64,000 nucleotides of DNA. It comes from Brachypodium distachyon (lineage: Eukaryota; Streptophyta; Magnoliopsida; Poales; Poaceae). Below the pieces are notes generated by a model that was not told where the DNA came from, made no database searches, and saw only the letters and a list, made by a program, of their open reading frames with translations. Both the position numbers and the translations under genes were made by a program. The stretch lies in NCBI RefSeq assembly GCF_000005505.3, contig NC_016131.3:9941501-10005500 (forward strand), in the 5' to 3' direction. Positions 23,270 to 35,499 of this stretch are shown in pieces (positions within the stretch are counted from its first letter, which is position 1; each line of letters starts with the position of its first letter).

Positions 23270-26200
23270 ATGGATCCGGAGCAGACGTTCCTGCGGGTGC
23301 ACGCCCGCCTCTCGGGGATGCTCTCGCAGCTGCTCACGCCGCGGATCCGCCTCGCGCTCGAGTACCTCTACCTCGCTGGCGCCGTCGCGCTCTTCTGCCT
23401 GCTCGTTGTCATGCACACCAACTTCGTGCAGCAGGTGAGCCTAGCCCTCCCCGTTTGAGGGAAAATTCGCTTGCCTAGCCTTCTGCCCTTTTGGAGTATG
23501 CGATTAGGACAGGGCTTATGTTGAATTCGTGCTAACCACGGTGATTTGGTTTCGGGGCAGTGCTATTGCGTTCATTGGCGGAGCTAGCCATTTAATTGAG
23601 CCTGGGCAAATTGTATGCTCTTCATTTAGGCCAGAGTTTGCCCAAATAACCTGTTGATTAACCCCTTGATTTAACCACCATGCTTACCTTGTTTTAAAGG
23701 GAGTACAACTGAGGAGCCCGGGCGGGGTAGCCGGGCGGTGGCTCCGCCCCTGATTGCGTTGCCAATTCGATGTAAAATTGGGCAAAACAAGCTAACACTG
23801 AGGCTGTTGACGATTTCGTGGCAAAGATATTAGGAGCTAATTTGTTTCCGACAAAAATCTATGTAAAATTGTTGCCGGATGAGTCCAGTGTTAGTTACTG
23901 ATTAAGATGCTTTTATAACTTGAACATCAACTTATGTCCTGCTCCTGCTTCATTTTAGTTACCCTGAATATCATGCATTCTGACCTACTACAGCAGAAAA
24001 GCTCAAATTTACTTTTATTTTTGCCATTCATCAATTCGCTAGTTTGGTGGTTTCATGTCTGGACTGCCTTTTGCTTTCTTTCCATCTTTTGCATTCTTCA
24101 TAACAATGTTTTCCAAACTTGTGTACCTTGGTGCTTATGTTTCGTGGTACAATTTAAGCATACCTAAAGGAGAAAATTTCAAGTACTGTTCTATTAGTTA
24201 AGGGCAAGGTTTAAAATTGCGGTTTTCTTGGCTTAGCGAGAAGGATATCAAACCGTTCTATTTGGTGCTCAGTCTCTAATATTTCGTTTTTTTAATTGTT
24301 TGGACCATAGTTGTTTAGTCTGCATGTGTAGCCTCTCATCTTTGAGTTGTCTTTTTCATGCGAAGCCCGGCTGCTCGAGTGAGTTTTCTGGGATCGAATT
24401 TGGTGAAGCACAACTTGTCCAGATCAAGGTATGAATTGAACTTTATTGAGCACGCCTATCTACCTTTTTTTTTTACCTGGAACTCCTGTATAATAATGTT
24501 TTCCTGTTTGCAGTAATAGTTCATGTTTTCTATTGGTATTATGGTGTTGTCTGTAAAGTATTACTCTTCTTTTGAGTTGTAGATAATCAGTGGGGGCCTA
24601 TGGGCCAGCAAAGGTGCGTCTTATATTATGGATCTCCAGAACCTGGGGCGTTCAGCTGAGAAAATTCTAGAGGTTAATGGTGATAAGTTCAATATTTTGG
24701 CATCTAAGTTTTGGTCGACTTGGGTTGGTCCTGGAGCTAGAAGGAGTAAGATTATGTTTAGAACTTGGAAGGGAGACAAAGAATTTGAACCACAGTCAGA
24801 AACTGCCGCTGACGCAATTGTTACTGCAATCATTCCAGGAGTACCGGAGTTGAAGACAACTGGAGAGGGTTCTGTACATCATCCTTTATCTGCTAAAGAA
24901 TCATTTAAAGCTGCAGTTTCATATTTAGTCAGAAAGTGGTACTCTCGTGTTTTCTTATTTTGGAGGAACATAAAGCAATTTTCAGATAATACTCTCCAAC
25001 TAATGGTAAGAAGCTTGAGCAATACTCCCTCCATCCAAAAAGAGCCTGTATTAGTTTTTGTAATTTTTCCTAAATTAACTGTCATATTAGCACTACTCAT
25101 TAAATCCTGGGTGTTGGCACTTGGCAAGCTACATGCAGAGCAATTATTGTGTGAAATGGGTTGCATGCAGCGATTAGTGGGAGGTAATTAATTGCAGCCG
25201 CTCGTAGCGCCAGTCCGTCTGAGGAAAAAGCACCGGCAGAATGCATTCATCATTGCATGCAGCGATTTACTGGGGGAGATATTTAATTGCAGCGGCCTTG
25301 GGTTCACTAAGAGCCATTTGTCTTGGTATTTAGGATTTGTCTAATACGACCTATAAATTGGGACAAATGGAGTATTATTTTAGACCCCGATTGTCATGAA
25401 CTAGGTTGATAATGGCTTTAGGGCCTGTACGTGGTGACCCTGGACCCAAGAGGCGCGATGGTGCCTTGAAAGGCAGCCGCACCTCAAGGGCAGGGAGGTA
25501 ATAACTAGATTGGTTTATTCTTGACTTGTGTCTCATAACGATTACAGGGGGCCCTTTTATAGGGAAGACTCGACTTGAGATCCAAGAAACTAATCTCTAC
25601 TTCCCTAACGAACCATATCTTAATATTCCTATCTTAATCTCTTGCCTAACTAATTTAGAAGATACTACTGGGAATCGTCCCTTATTTGGATACCTAGGGC
25701 TGCGCCCCCAACAGGGATGTGCATGTACGCCCATGACACCTGTTTTTGTAGTGCAGCTTTCCAGAATATGCCCCAATAGTTGGTCCTTCAAGAATCATGT
25801 TTGAGGTAACACAAATGCTGTTCAATCATGGAGAAGAAAAAAGGTGTTAGGTGCTAGCCTTGCAAAATTTTTTTTTGTTGGTGCTTGTTACCTTCCTATT
25901 TGCTTTGTGAGGAACATGTGTAAGATGCAAACTAGTAGTATTGTTTTGTCAAGATCAAATTCAGTATGTTTTAGATTAAGAAAAGCGGACAGTTATCAAG
26001 TGTATGTTCTGTTGGTGCCCCTATTTACCATGCCAATCTTGGCAGCCTATGTTATTTTGGCCTTTGTTTCGTTGGTTCCGTTAAATTTGGTTGCCTATAG
26101 AATCTTGCCCAGCCACCTCATCTTCTCTTTACAAGTTTTGCCAAAATTTGGGCATCCTAGGGCCAAGGAACCTCCACCTCACCTTCTCTTTACAAGTTTT

Positions 26201-29200
26201 GCCAAAATTTTGGGCATCCTAGGGCAAGGAACCTTGGCCAATTTTTTGTCTGGCCAATGGTTGGCAAAAATTGGTAGGGCATGAATCAAGCATACGTTAC
26301 GATAACCCCCCTCCCCACCACTGAATCCCATAAAGTGACATCATGATTTTTCTTTTGTGGAGTTGCTCTTTCATGATCCTGTGGTACTGCTTTATGTACT
26401 GTAATACTTATTAGTCAGTCATACATATACATACTTTCTTCAGTATTCACAAAAGGTTAATCTTTTCTTGCTATTACGAATGACAGGTCAGATCAAATTG
26501 GAACGACTTCCTCCACATCATTAAGGATCTTCAATTACCAAGCATGGAACATCTTCTTTCAACTATAGGTAATGTTTGCACTTTGCAGTGAAGTGGTCAT
26601 ATTCTCTGGTTCCTCCTGGAATGGCACCTGTTTGACTTTTATTAACTCTATCCCTTGTCTGCTGAACTCCCAATATTTGTTTTCTTAGAATTCTCACTAG
26701 GTCATGTTGTTTGTAACAGTGCAGTGGTTTGAGAGAAGAAGCAAAGCATTTGAGCCCACATATTTATATGGTGTGGAGAAGGTAAGGTTCTTGCATATTG
26801 ATATAACCTCGTTACTTTGATCGTTGTACTATGCTGCTTGACTACTTGTTGATGAGCTTCTTTCTAGCTGTGATTTTTGTTGAAAATGACTGTACTTTGT
26901 AGACTCTTCTTAAAAGAGAAAAATGCATCAAACTCGTGGAAGTTTTTTTACATTCCTCCCCAGACAATCAATTTACCTTCCATGCTGCGTAAGCTTGCAT
27001 TTGTCTGCACAACCCCTTCAAAGTTCCTTCCGCAAAAACACATGTGCCTTGCACGTGAATTCTATTTGCCAAATGGATCTACACAGCAAAGGGATACTCA
27101 TGTGCAAAGCAATTCCACCAAGGTTCACTGCGTATGACGAATGGTGGTGACCAAACCATGAAATCAGAGATGTACGGAGAATATGCAGAATCCCATGTTC
27201 CCGAGTAAATATTTGAAACCAGTAGAGCTTTGTATCCAGGCTTGTTCTTTCTTGCAAGGCTCTCCTTATCATTGTGCTTGAGCAGTTTGACGATGACCAG
27301 TGTCAAGGAAAAGCCCACCTTGTTGGCTGAGGAGCGCTGTGTGGCTGTCTCCTCCACCTTGTTGGGCTAGGTTGATCACGGTGGCATGGATCTCTGCGAC
27401 CTCGCTGTTGAACTCCTCCCTGTGCTGGTCATCTCCATGTTCATTTCGGCGATGATTTGGCGCACGGCGTCGAGGCCCCTGTGTTGTGCGGCGAGGTAGA
27501 GCTCCGTGTCGTTGTGCTGGCCGGTCACCTGCATGATGTACTTATAATTGGGTTTCAGTGTGGCATGCCAGCTGTAGATGATTAGAAATCCTAGTTAATC
27601 TGGTTGTAAATTTAGTCTTATTGGGTCATTGATCTACATATGTCGTTGTGCATAGCCATGTTGTTCCATGTGATGCCACCGCATGCACTCACTGGACTCC
27701 ATGTGAGCAAGATTCATTAGCTAACGGCAGATTGGAGTTACAGCGCAAATGGAGGTCAAGGTTAGACAGCCCAAATGTAAACCAAAAATTCGGGGAGGAA
27801 ATTTGAGAAAATCACATAATTGTAGAGAGCCCCAATGCATTTTTCTCTTAGTACTAACTTTTCTGTCTAGCTTTGTTATCTTACTAGTATTCACTTTAGA
27901 AGTTGTTGCTTTCTTTCCTGCAGGGATATTTCTTGCTTTCAGAAGGGGCTAAAATTCGTCATGGAGTCCGAACTATAAATATCACAATTTCTGCTCGAAA
28001 TCCTTGCTTGGGAAATAGGTAATTATCAAGCATTTTGTTGGATTCCACCCTGTTAGTATGCAAATTGCAAGTTTGCTCATATATTTCACTGATCTTTTCA
28101 CAAGCTTAAGAACACTGATTGTGACAATTTTTGGGAACCACATCCATACAAGGTACAAGCAAACCACAAATGCTTACACTTCTTTTCCTTCTTTTTTCAG
28201 GTGGCAGCAACTTTTAATCAACAGCATTGTTGGCTATGATACTATACTTACAAACAGCTTAGTGAATTCTCCTGGTCATGGTAATCTTCTGATATGATCG
28301 TGTTTGCGCTGGTCTTAACTATCACAATTGTTTTATGCAATGGTCACACATATAGTCCATGCTGAAATAATGACAGACTGGCTTGCTTGGAAGCATGTTA
28401 AATGTCAGAATGTTAGCAATCTATTTATTTTTCTTCAAGATGATCCATTATAAACTATGTTCGTTTTTTCCTCGGTATAATACGCAGGTTATCTATATAA
28501 CTTTCAGACAAAAGAGCTTTATGATCTCAGTTACGGTCATGAACCACCAGCAGGTCCTACAAGATTTGGAGGTTCGCATATAGTTTTCAAATTATGTTTT
28601 CACAAAACTTTTACCTGACTTCGTGTTGCATTTTATGGTGTATTTAGCCACACTGTAGTTTCATACCTGATAGTTTGTACTACTATTCATGCAACAAACC
28701 TTTGTGACAATCTGGAACCAGAATAGTTTTGAATTTTCTAGCAGTTCTTTGATTGCCTTTCATATCTTATAGGAGTCCTATCTGATTTATGTTTATCAAA
28801 TTCTGATGCATCGCCCCTTTGGTGTTTTGCAGATTATTTTGTGACAAAATGTGGTGTCCTTCTAATGTCACTCTTTGTTTTCTTCACAACCACCATGTCT
28901 GTTTCATTTACCCTGAGAGAAACACAATCCCGCATGCTTAGGTTTACAGGTTTGTGTGTTTCTTCATGTAGGTTGTGACAACTACTAGTTGATTCATGAA
29001 TAATAGGCAATACATGTTCTCTTGCTTGAAATTTTCAGTGCAGCTTCAACATCATGCACGGCACCAGCTGCCCACATTTCAGCTGATATTCGTTCATGTC
29101 ATTGAATCGTTGGTTTTTGTTCCGGTAAGGCAGAACATTTCAATGTAGTTAACCGGCTGAATTCATGTGGGAAATGTATGTGTACTTCAATAATTCTGCA

Positions 29201-30644
29201 TACTTACTAATTATTTTGTGCTGATCTCTGTAGATTATGATCGGGATCCTCTTTTTTCTTTTTGAGTTCTACGATGACCAGTTGCTCGCATTCCTTGTGT
29301 TGACTCTTGTATGGTTATGTGAGCTTTTCACAATGATCAGGTGACTATTACTGGAATGCTTTATGATTACTTCTGCGAAACTTCCATCCTGCTATATTAA
29401 TCATGTGAGATTGTGAGGGAACAACTAGGCTTGTTCATTGAACTGATGAAAGAGCAGTTAGATGTACTTCAGGATAAAGAAAGCTTGACCGATATTACGA
29501 GGCACTTGAACATAATATAGATTCACTTGCAAGCATATTCTTGTCAGAAATAATATTGTGTGTTCATATTGACTTAAGCTGAACTAGTTATATTACACCT
29601 GTTGCAGTGTGCGGACATCTATATCAATGCAGTTCTTTCCGCGCTTTTTCTTGTTGTATTTCCTGGTTTTCCACATCTACTTCTTCTCGTATACCTACGG
29701 TATGTAGTTCGGCATGTTTTTTTTTGGAACTTGCTGTTGATAAATTAATCGTGGTATCCTAAAGCTACATGTTTTCCATATTCTCAGGCTTCTCATACCT
29801 GGCTTTCTCTGCGACTGCTGCATTCATGCAACATCTAATCTTATACTTTTGGAATCGTTTTGAGGCAAGTTAATAATCCAATTACTTCTGTACCTTTGTA
29901 TTCCCTTGTTTATTTATTCTAGCATGTAAATCCCAGTTCACACTTTGTTCCCTTGGGCATGATGCCTAAGCCATTTGTAGATTCTGAAAACTGCTTAGGA
30001 TGTATTACTTGTCACACTTTTCACGCATTAAATCCGGAAAGATTACATGATGTCAGTAAATTGGCTGAAGAGCTAGATATGCTGACACAAGATGGTGTGA
30101 AGATTCTATAGTAGTTTCGGTAGCTCCAATATCTCCTCAACCCGTGGTAGTTACATGAGATTGATTTGTTGTATGTCAGGTGCCAGCCCTTCAGAGATTC
30201 ATTAGAAGCCGAGCTCAGATTCACCAACAGACTGGTGTTCAGATTACATCCTCTACCATCTACACTACGTCGACATTACATTTTGCAAGGGTAAATGTGA
30301 GGGACCCTAACACAATAAATGATGGCCTTGGTGCTGCTCATGAAGCAGATACCCTTCTGGCTCAGGATGAACCTAACAGGAATCAACAAGAGGACCAGCT
30401 AAATGAAAATGTCGAGACAGCAGCGAGCAACCCTCTCCAATATCAAGACCAAAATCCTCCGCAAGCTGGCAATGCTCCTGCAGGCTCCGGTTCCTTGAAT
30501 CCATTTGGTTCCCTTTTGCTGTGGTTGTTGGGCGGCGGTGCTTCTGACGGCATTGTTTCTTTCTTCTCCATGTTCAGAGATGTCCGTGATCATGGTCAGG
30601 ATTACACTGATCCACCTCGAAATGAAAATGAACAGGTGACCTAG
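23270..30644 (+). CDS. Membralin (TMEM259-like) ER membrane protein, 14 exons
   Basis: Exons: 23270-23434, 24366-24428, 24583-25005, 26487-26568, 26720-26781, 27924-28018, 28201-28280, 28488-28571, 28833-28949, 29039-29124, 29234-29340, 29608-29699, 29788-29864, 30180-30644. All phases join, giving 1998 nt and 665 residues. The sequence matches plant membralin (At1g60995 type): MDPEQTFLRV start, TM1 at about 30-50, a lumenal segment with KFWSTWVGPGARRSK, NRWQQLLINSIVGYDTIL, then a multi-TM block at about 350-510 (CGVLLMSLFVFFTTTMSVSF, ESLVFVPIMIGILFFLFEFY, FMQHLILYFWNRFE) and a variable 150-residue tail. Animal membralin takes part in ER-associated degradation; the plant role is inferred. Intron 13 has a GC donor (gcaagt). 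Introns 3 and 5 are enlarged by repeats listed separately. The gene looks intact. Confidence 0.95.
25025..25372. mobile_element. Stowaway-like MITE in membralin intron 3, enlarged
   Basis: Starts ctccctccatccaaaaag with TA before it, and ends with the inverted gggacaaatggag followed by TA. Arms also share cctgtattag / ctaatacgacc. It is longer than usual (348 bp) and holds two direct copies of a tgcatgcagcgatt...attgcagc block, about 94 bp apart (about 25158 and 25252). It starts 20 bp after the exon 3 splice donor. Confidence 0.7.
26114..26235. repeat. 61 bp tandem duplication in membralin intron 3
   Basis: Two near-identical copies, 26114-26174 and 26175-26235, both begin cacctca and contain acaagttttgccaaaattt. 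The surrounding 26005-26285 has ttgccaa/ttggcaa-type inverted motifs and may be a worn MITE related to the one at 37804. Confidence 0.8.
27185..27545 (-). pseudogene. Ankyrin-repeat gene relic inside membralin intron 5 (antisense)
   Basis: Read on the minus strand from 27540, the sequence gives VTGQHNDTELYLAAQHRGLD, then AVRQIIAEMNM, then after a frameshift EEFNSEVAEI, then after another shift KVEETATQRSSANKVGF and VKLLKHNDKESLARKNKPG. This is the N-terminal and first ankyrin region of the plant ITN1/At2g01680-like ankyrin-TM family (normal pattern GKHNDTELHLAAQRGDLEAV, then VNEVEETALL..A..KG). At least two frameshifts and loss of the repeat consensus show it is dead. No intron is seen in the relic, but it is short. 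It lies within the 1.14 kb intron 26782-27923 in reverse orientation, so it was probably carried in by a transposon. Confidence 0.75.
29865..30179 (+). other. GC-AG intron 13 of the membralin gene
   Basis: The exon ends TTTTGAG followed by gcaagt, and the next exon starts after gtatgtcag. No in-phase GT donor is nearby, and the protein reads cleanly across (WNRFE then VPALQRF). GC-AG introns are a small, known class with strong donor context, as here. Confidence 0.8.
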
Positions 30645-32408
30645 AAACATGAAGATGAAAATGGAGAAGTGGAGAACGAAATGCCAAACCGGGGTGGGTG
30701 ATTGAGCGAATGTGCTCTGCTTTTAAGCTGATACTGCACCTACATGCCCCCTTCAAAGGATAATGACGAATATGCATAGCAGCTTACAGACAGGTGTCGG
30801 CTGGAAATGCCAAGTTATCTCTGATCTGTCCATGTTTCATTTTGGTTGTTGGGTAAGGCTGCTGAATTGTATCTATATCATGACATGTACATTCCTACCG
30901 TCTGAATGGGGAAGCCCGTTCAAGTCCTGTACAGAAATGTTCTTCAACTCGCTTCATTGTGGGTGCTGCGCAATTCTTTTTGTTCTCCTATAGGTCGGAG
31001 GTGCAACATGTGTATTGCAGTTGTGGTGTGCATCATTGAATGCTACCAACGAATGGTATGACTTGTACTATCACATGTTCCAGCTCAATGCACATTCATT
31101 ACTTGGTAACTCGGTAAGGTATCTTTTGCTGGTATAATTCGTTGGGTGAATTGGCTACGGTGGCATATCAAAATGTCCTGGTTGTACTGCATTCGCTGAT
31201 TGTGAAGATGAACAACGCTATCGTCTTTACCAGATAACCAATGGTCATACGCCGGTAGGGCATAACCGAGACTAGGCAACCAAGGGTCACTCGACGGTAG
31301 GGCATAACCGAGACTAGGGTAATTCTTTTGCTATATTTATAACGAGAAATATTTCAATACCAAATCGGAAAACTGTACTAGTTTTTAGAGATAAATCAAG
31401 GTTCTTCTCTGGACTGTAAAGGGCCTCATCCTATAGTGCATCTGAAGGGCCGCTGCTTCCCCTGCTGTGCTGAAACCACCAACAAATGATGCTTAATTCA
31501 AACGCATGGTGAAATTCATTTCCCTTGGGTACTTGGTACTACTAGTCAGAAAATCTGAAGATGATTTTTAGACTTGTAACTCCCTATTCATCCTCTACAA
31601 TTTATTGACAATTTGGGGATCAGGTTGATGGAGTATTGGAAGTTTGGAACCGTGAAAGCAGACTCCATTTAAATAGTTCAAATTGGTGTCCGCATTATTA
31701 GTAGGCACACCGTGGCGTCAGAAACCACATCATGTGCTTCATTTGGAAGTTTATTCTCTGTGTTATGATATGTCTACGTCTACGCGTCTCTGTTGTACTG
31801 AGTACTCCGTACTAAGAAATGGGTATTTATTGACAAGTCAGGCACTCTTTTTTTCGGCTTCCGAAAGGGGCTTCTCTGAGAAGCTGCTTTCCCCAGCTTC
31901 ACCCATGAAGCTGCATGTTAAATTTTGCTAAGCTTTCAAATTAGTACGCGCTAAATTAACTTGAAAACTTAACAAAAAATTTAGGACGTAGGAAGCCAAA
32001 GAAGAATCTCGGAGAAGACCGAATCCAAAAGGAAGGGGGCCTAAAGTCCGTTTGAACACGACGCAAGTACAATAAATACATCGAAGCAGCTTATATTAGG
32101 TTTACGACCTCAAACAATTGCTACTTTGGGCGGCCAGTCAACAGAACCGAGGCGAGGAGAAAGGGCCCTGCCAATCTCGTCCTCTCTCACTAGTCTCAAA
32201 ACAATTTCAAAACCTCGCTTCCGCCGCCGAGCCTCCCAATTTCAAACCCGGAAAATTCCCAAAGGGCAAGCGCAGAAGCGGCGAAGGCAGTGGTCCCTTT
32301 CCGCTCCTCCCTCGTCCCCTCTTCCGAAGCGGAGCAGCACAGGCCGAAAAACAAGAAGAAAAATCCAGACCAGTCTCCGGCTCAGCGAGATCTCGTAGCG
32401 AAGCGACG
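30645..32408. other. Intergenic after membralin
   Basis: The first few hundred bases are the membralin 3' UTR. A short tandem repeat lies at 31231-31316. Otherwise no gene is recognised. From about 32110 the sequence becomes GC-rich and is probably promoter and 5' UTR of the next gene. Confidence 0.45.
31231..31316. repeat. Tandem duplication, about 43 bp x 2
   Basis: Two copies share cggtagggcataaccgagac and begin (t/c)aaccaa(t/g)ggtca. Confidence 0.8.
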
Positions 32409-34725
32409 ATGCCACCGGCGGAGGGCGCGGCGGGGCTGGGGGTGTCCGAGTTCTCGCTGCCGGACGACGTCCTGGCGGTGCTGCCGCGGGACCCCTACGA
32501 GCAGCTGGATCTGGCCCGGCGCATCACGGCGCTGGCCGTGGCCGGGCGGGTGACGGGGCTCGAGCGGGAGGCGGCGCGCTTGAGGGAGGGCGCCGCGGAG
32601 AAGGACCGGGAGAACGGGGAGCTGCGGGAGCGCGTCGCGCTGCTCGACCGCGCGCTGCAGGAGACCAACGCCAGGCTCCGCGGCGCGCTCGAGGACAATG
32701 TGGGTGCCGCCAGTCCTGTTTTTCGATCTCGTTTTCGGTTCGTCTTTGTTCTATTGCTTGACGAAGCTTGCTCGTTTGCTTTGTCGGGTGCAGATTAAGC
32801 TGAGCAAGGAGAGGGATTCGCTGGCGCAGACGTCCAAGAAGCTGGCTCGCGACTTGCAGAAGGTGGCCTCTTTGATCTTTACTTTTGTTCACGATGCCCT
32901 TGTAACAGATATTGGTCTGTGTACTGTTCTGCAACTCTTGGTCTCGAAAAGGGCTGCATTTGGAAAACCTCTCATGGAGGGGCTTTGGATCAGGGAGTGC
33001 ATGTGAAATCTCTGATGACATTGATTGGTCATACAGTGTTTGCTTCTAAGCCTGAACGTTTTGCTGAAGGACAGATTTGGACTATTTAGTAGACTAATTT
33101 CACATGTGTAAACCATCTATAACAATTGCAAATCTATGACATTTTACTGATTGCACTCGCTTTTTAGTACTAGTAGCCTAGTAGGTAGGTAATGAGTTGG
33201 ATTTGTTCTCGTGAAATGAAATACCATCAATACAATCTGCCACAGTGTTCATTGGCATAGTGGCCTGCCGGAATAAAGAACATTAAGAGGGTTGCAAGAA
33301 TTCATGCAAAAGCTCAGCAAACGAGTGCATTTCTTCACTTTCTATGATACAAAGGAGAGGCAATATTTGTTCAGCTAATTAAGGGCCAAGTCAGATTTTG
33401 AGCAGCTTGCCAAATTATGTTTGTTAGTTTTCTCCTCTATCTTTTTTATTTGACAACATTTTGAATATTTGCTCTATTATCAGCTGGAGTCATTCAAGAG
33501 GCATCTGATGCAGTCACTACGTGATGATAGTACATCGGTATGTTTGCCTACTTATCCAATTAATCACAGTATTAAATGGTCTCTGCCCATATGTGATACT
33601 TCTTGCTAGTTTATGTCAATGGTTGACTGTCTTCCCTTGATTCTCTGCTGAATCCTTCCAAGCAGCCACAAGAAATGGTTGACATTACAACATGTGATCT
33701 GTCAGTATCATCCAAAACATCGTCCTGTGGAGGTTTATCTCGAAAACCTTTTATTTCCATGTACCATTGGAAATATCTGACACAAATCCCTGATTTCTGT
33801 TATCTTGTGAATATTAAGATGGATATATCAGCCACTCTACAACAAATCTAATGAATGGATCTGTCGATGTTGGAAGTACAACCAGAGAAGGTCTTCTTAG
33901 CTTGCTATTGATTGTTTACTTTGATATTTTCGAGCCATTCATTCTGACAATGACCTCTTCATTTTCGACAACCGGTTTGTTACAGCGCCAAAGCCTCCAG
34001 TCCAAAAGTATGCCCTGTCCTCACACATCAACCAACGTCTTACACCAGAAGCGACGCCAAATATAATGTCCACCTCTGCTTCTCCAAGAGGAATGTCTAT
34101 GGCAGCAACACCAAAGCTGATGTCTGGAACTACCTCACCGTCAAGAACTCGAATTGAAGGACACATGTCAATGACACCATGGTATTCAAGCAAGCAGTCA
34201 TCTGCAGCTAACTCACCTCCAAGGGGACGTCCCAACCCAGGTTTCATTTCTGAACGCTGAAGACATGCTGCTGCGTCAACTACTGTGTACAATTAGATAC
34301 GATTATTATGGTTGATGCTTGGGTTTTCAGGTCGCACTCCTCGTATTGATGGAAAAGAATTTTTCCGTCAGGCCAGGTCAGTTCATCTCTTTCTCTACTC
34401 TTTTACAGCAACTACGATGGGTATATCAGAATCCATTAAAAAACCATTACTATTTCAGGAGCCGCCTATCATACGAACAATTTGGAGCATTCTTAGCCAA
34501 CATCAAAGAGCTCAATGCTCATAAGCAGTCACGAGAGGTTAGTCGGTTGCATCTATTAGCTAATTGATTAATTGAGTTTAAATTGTGCCATGACCCTCAA
34601 TAAAGAACTTCCCGCATTTACATCTAAACCAGGAAACACTCAAGAAGGCTGAAGAGATATTTGGTCCGGAGAGCAAAGATCTGTACCTCTCTTTCCAAGG
34701 CTTGCTAAACCGTACCTTGCCGTAG
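32409..34725 (+). CDS. At4g15545/NAIP-like coiled-coil protein, 9 exons
   Basis: Exons: 32409-32699, 32794-32862, 33484-33537, 33663-33732 (or starting 33666), 33819-33890, 33986-34240, 34331-34376, 34459-34537, 34633-34725; 1029 nt, 342 residues. It matches the plant family of At4g15545: an N-terminal FSLPDDVLAVLPRDPYEQLD block, a long coiled coil (about 40-140), a Ser/Pro/Thr-rich disordered middle, and a conserved C-terminus with DGKEFFRQARSRLSYEQF and NAHKQSREETLKKAEEIFG. Arabidopsis members are reported as NAI2-interacting proteins (NAIP1-3) of ER bodies or related ER compartments. Grasses are not known for classical ER bodies, so the role here is open. All exon phases agree and the length is close to the Arabidopsis protein (about 337). 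The gene faces the LBD gene tail to tail. Confidence 0.93.
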
Positions 34726-35499
34726 AGCATAGGATTCACATTGCTCCACTTCTGGTAAGGCTTGCTACCAAATTAAAGTTCCGTCATTCATCATTTGTAT
34801 GTTGAGAGTTTTGTGGTAACCAATTTCTTGTTGGAATTACAGATATTATGAAGTTATTGCGCTGGATAACTTAAGTCAGCTAGAGTAATTTTTGGTGTTT
34901 AGGTCTGAACAAAAGGGCTGCACTTGCTTAAATTTGGTGGCATTTTGTTGCCAAATTTTGTTTCAGATTGTGCACGGCAACAAACATTGTATGATCAGGA
35001 GCAGTTTTGGTTCTGCTCTCCAGGAATTGATTTATCAGGAAGTTGTGCTCCTCAAATTCACTTTGGACCTAAATCAATCTGAGAGACAATCCTTACAACA
35101 CAGCCATAAGACAAGGCAGACATAAAACTGCATTTCCACAGCAGAGTTCAACTTGTTCAACCAAGCAAAATGCCAAGAGCAACAAAAGCTTCTTGCACTG
35201 GATAACAACAACACAAAGCACACCAATGTCTGCTGCAGTGTTCTACCTTCTCAGAGAAACCCGGATATACTGAAAGGTGTAAGGAGAAGGAAGGGAAATT
35301 CGGAAGAAAGGTCTCTACGTTCCACTTCCTCCCCCCCGGTGTCATGCTGTTACATCGCATGCAAGTCACCATATGCTTAATGCTATTACTATATTTACCA
35401 AACCAAGCTCCGATCACGCACTACTAAATCAGCCTAAATAAGCTTGCCCGGTTCCAAAAGCACCCTTGACGCGGTCAGCCTAAGTAAGCGTAGCAGTCT
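34726..35499. other. Short convergent intergenic region
   Basis: 775 bp between the stop codons of two convergent genes. It must hold both 3' UTRs; no further gene is seen. Confidence 0.5.

Noticed and set aside
23063..23416. 117-codon minus-strand frame over membralin exon 1
   Set aside because: It is the shadow of the GC-rich first exon and leader of membralin.
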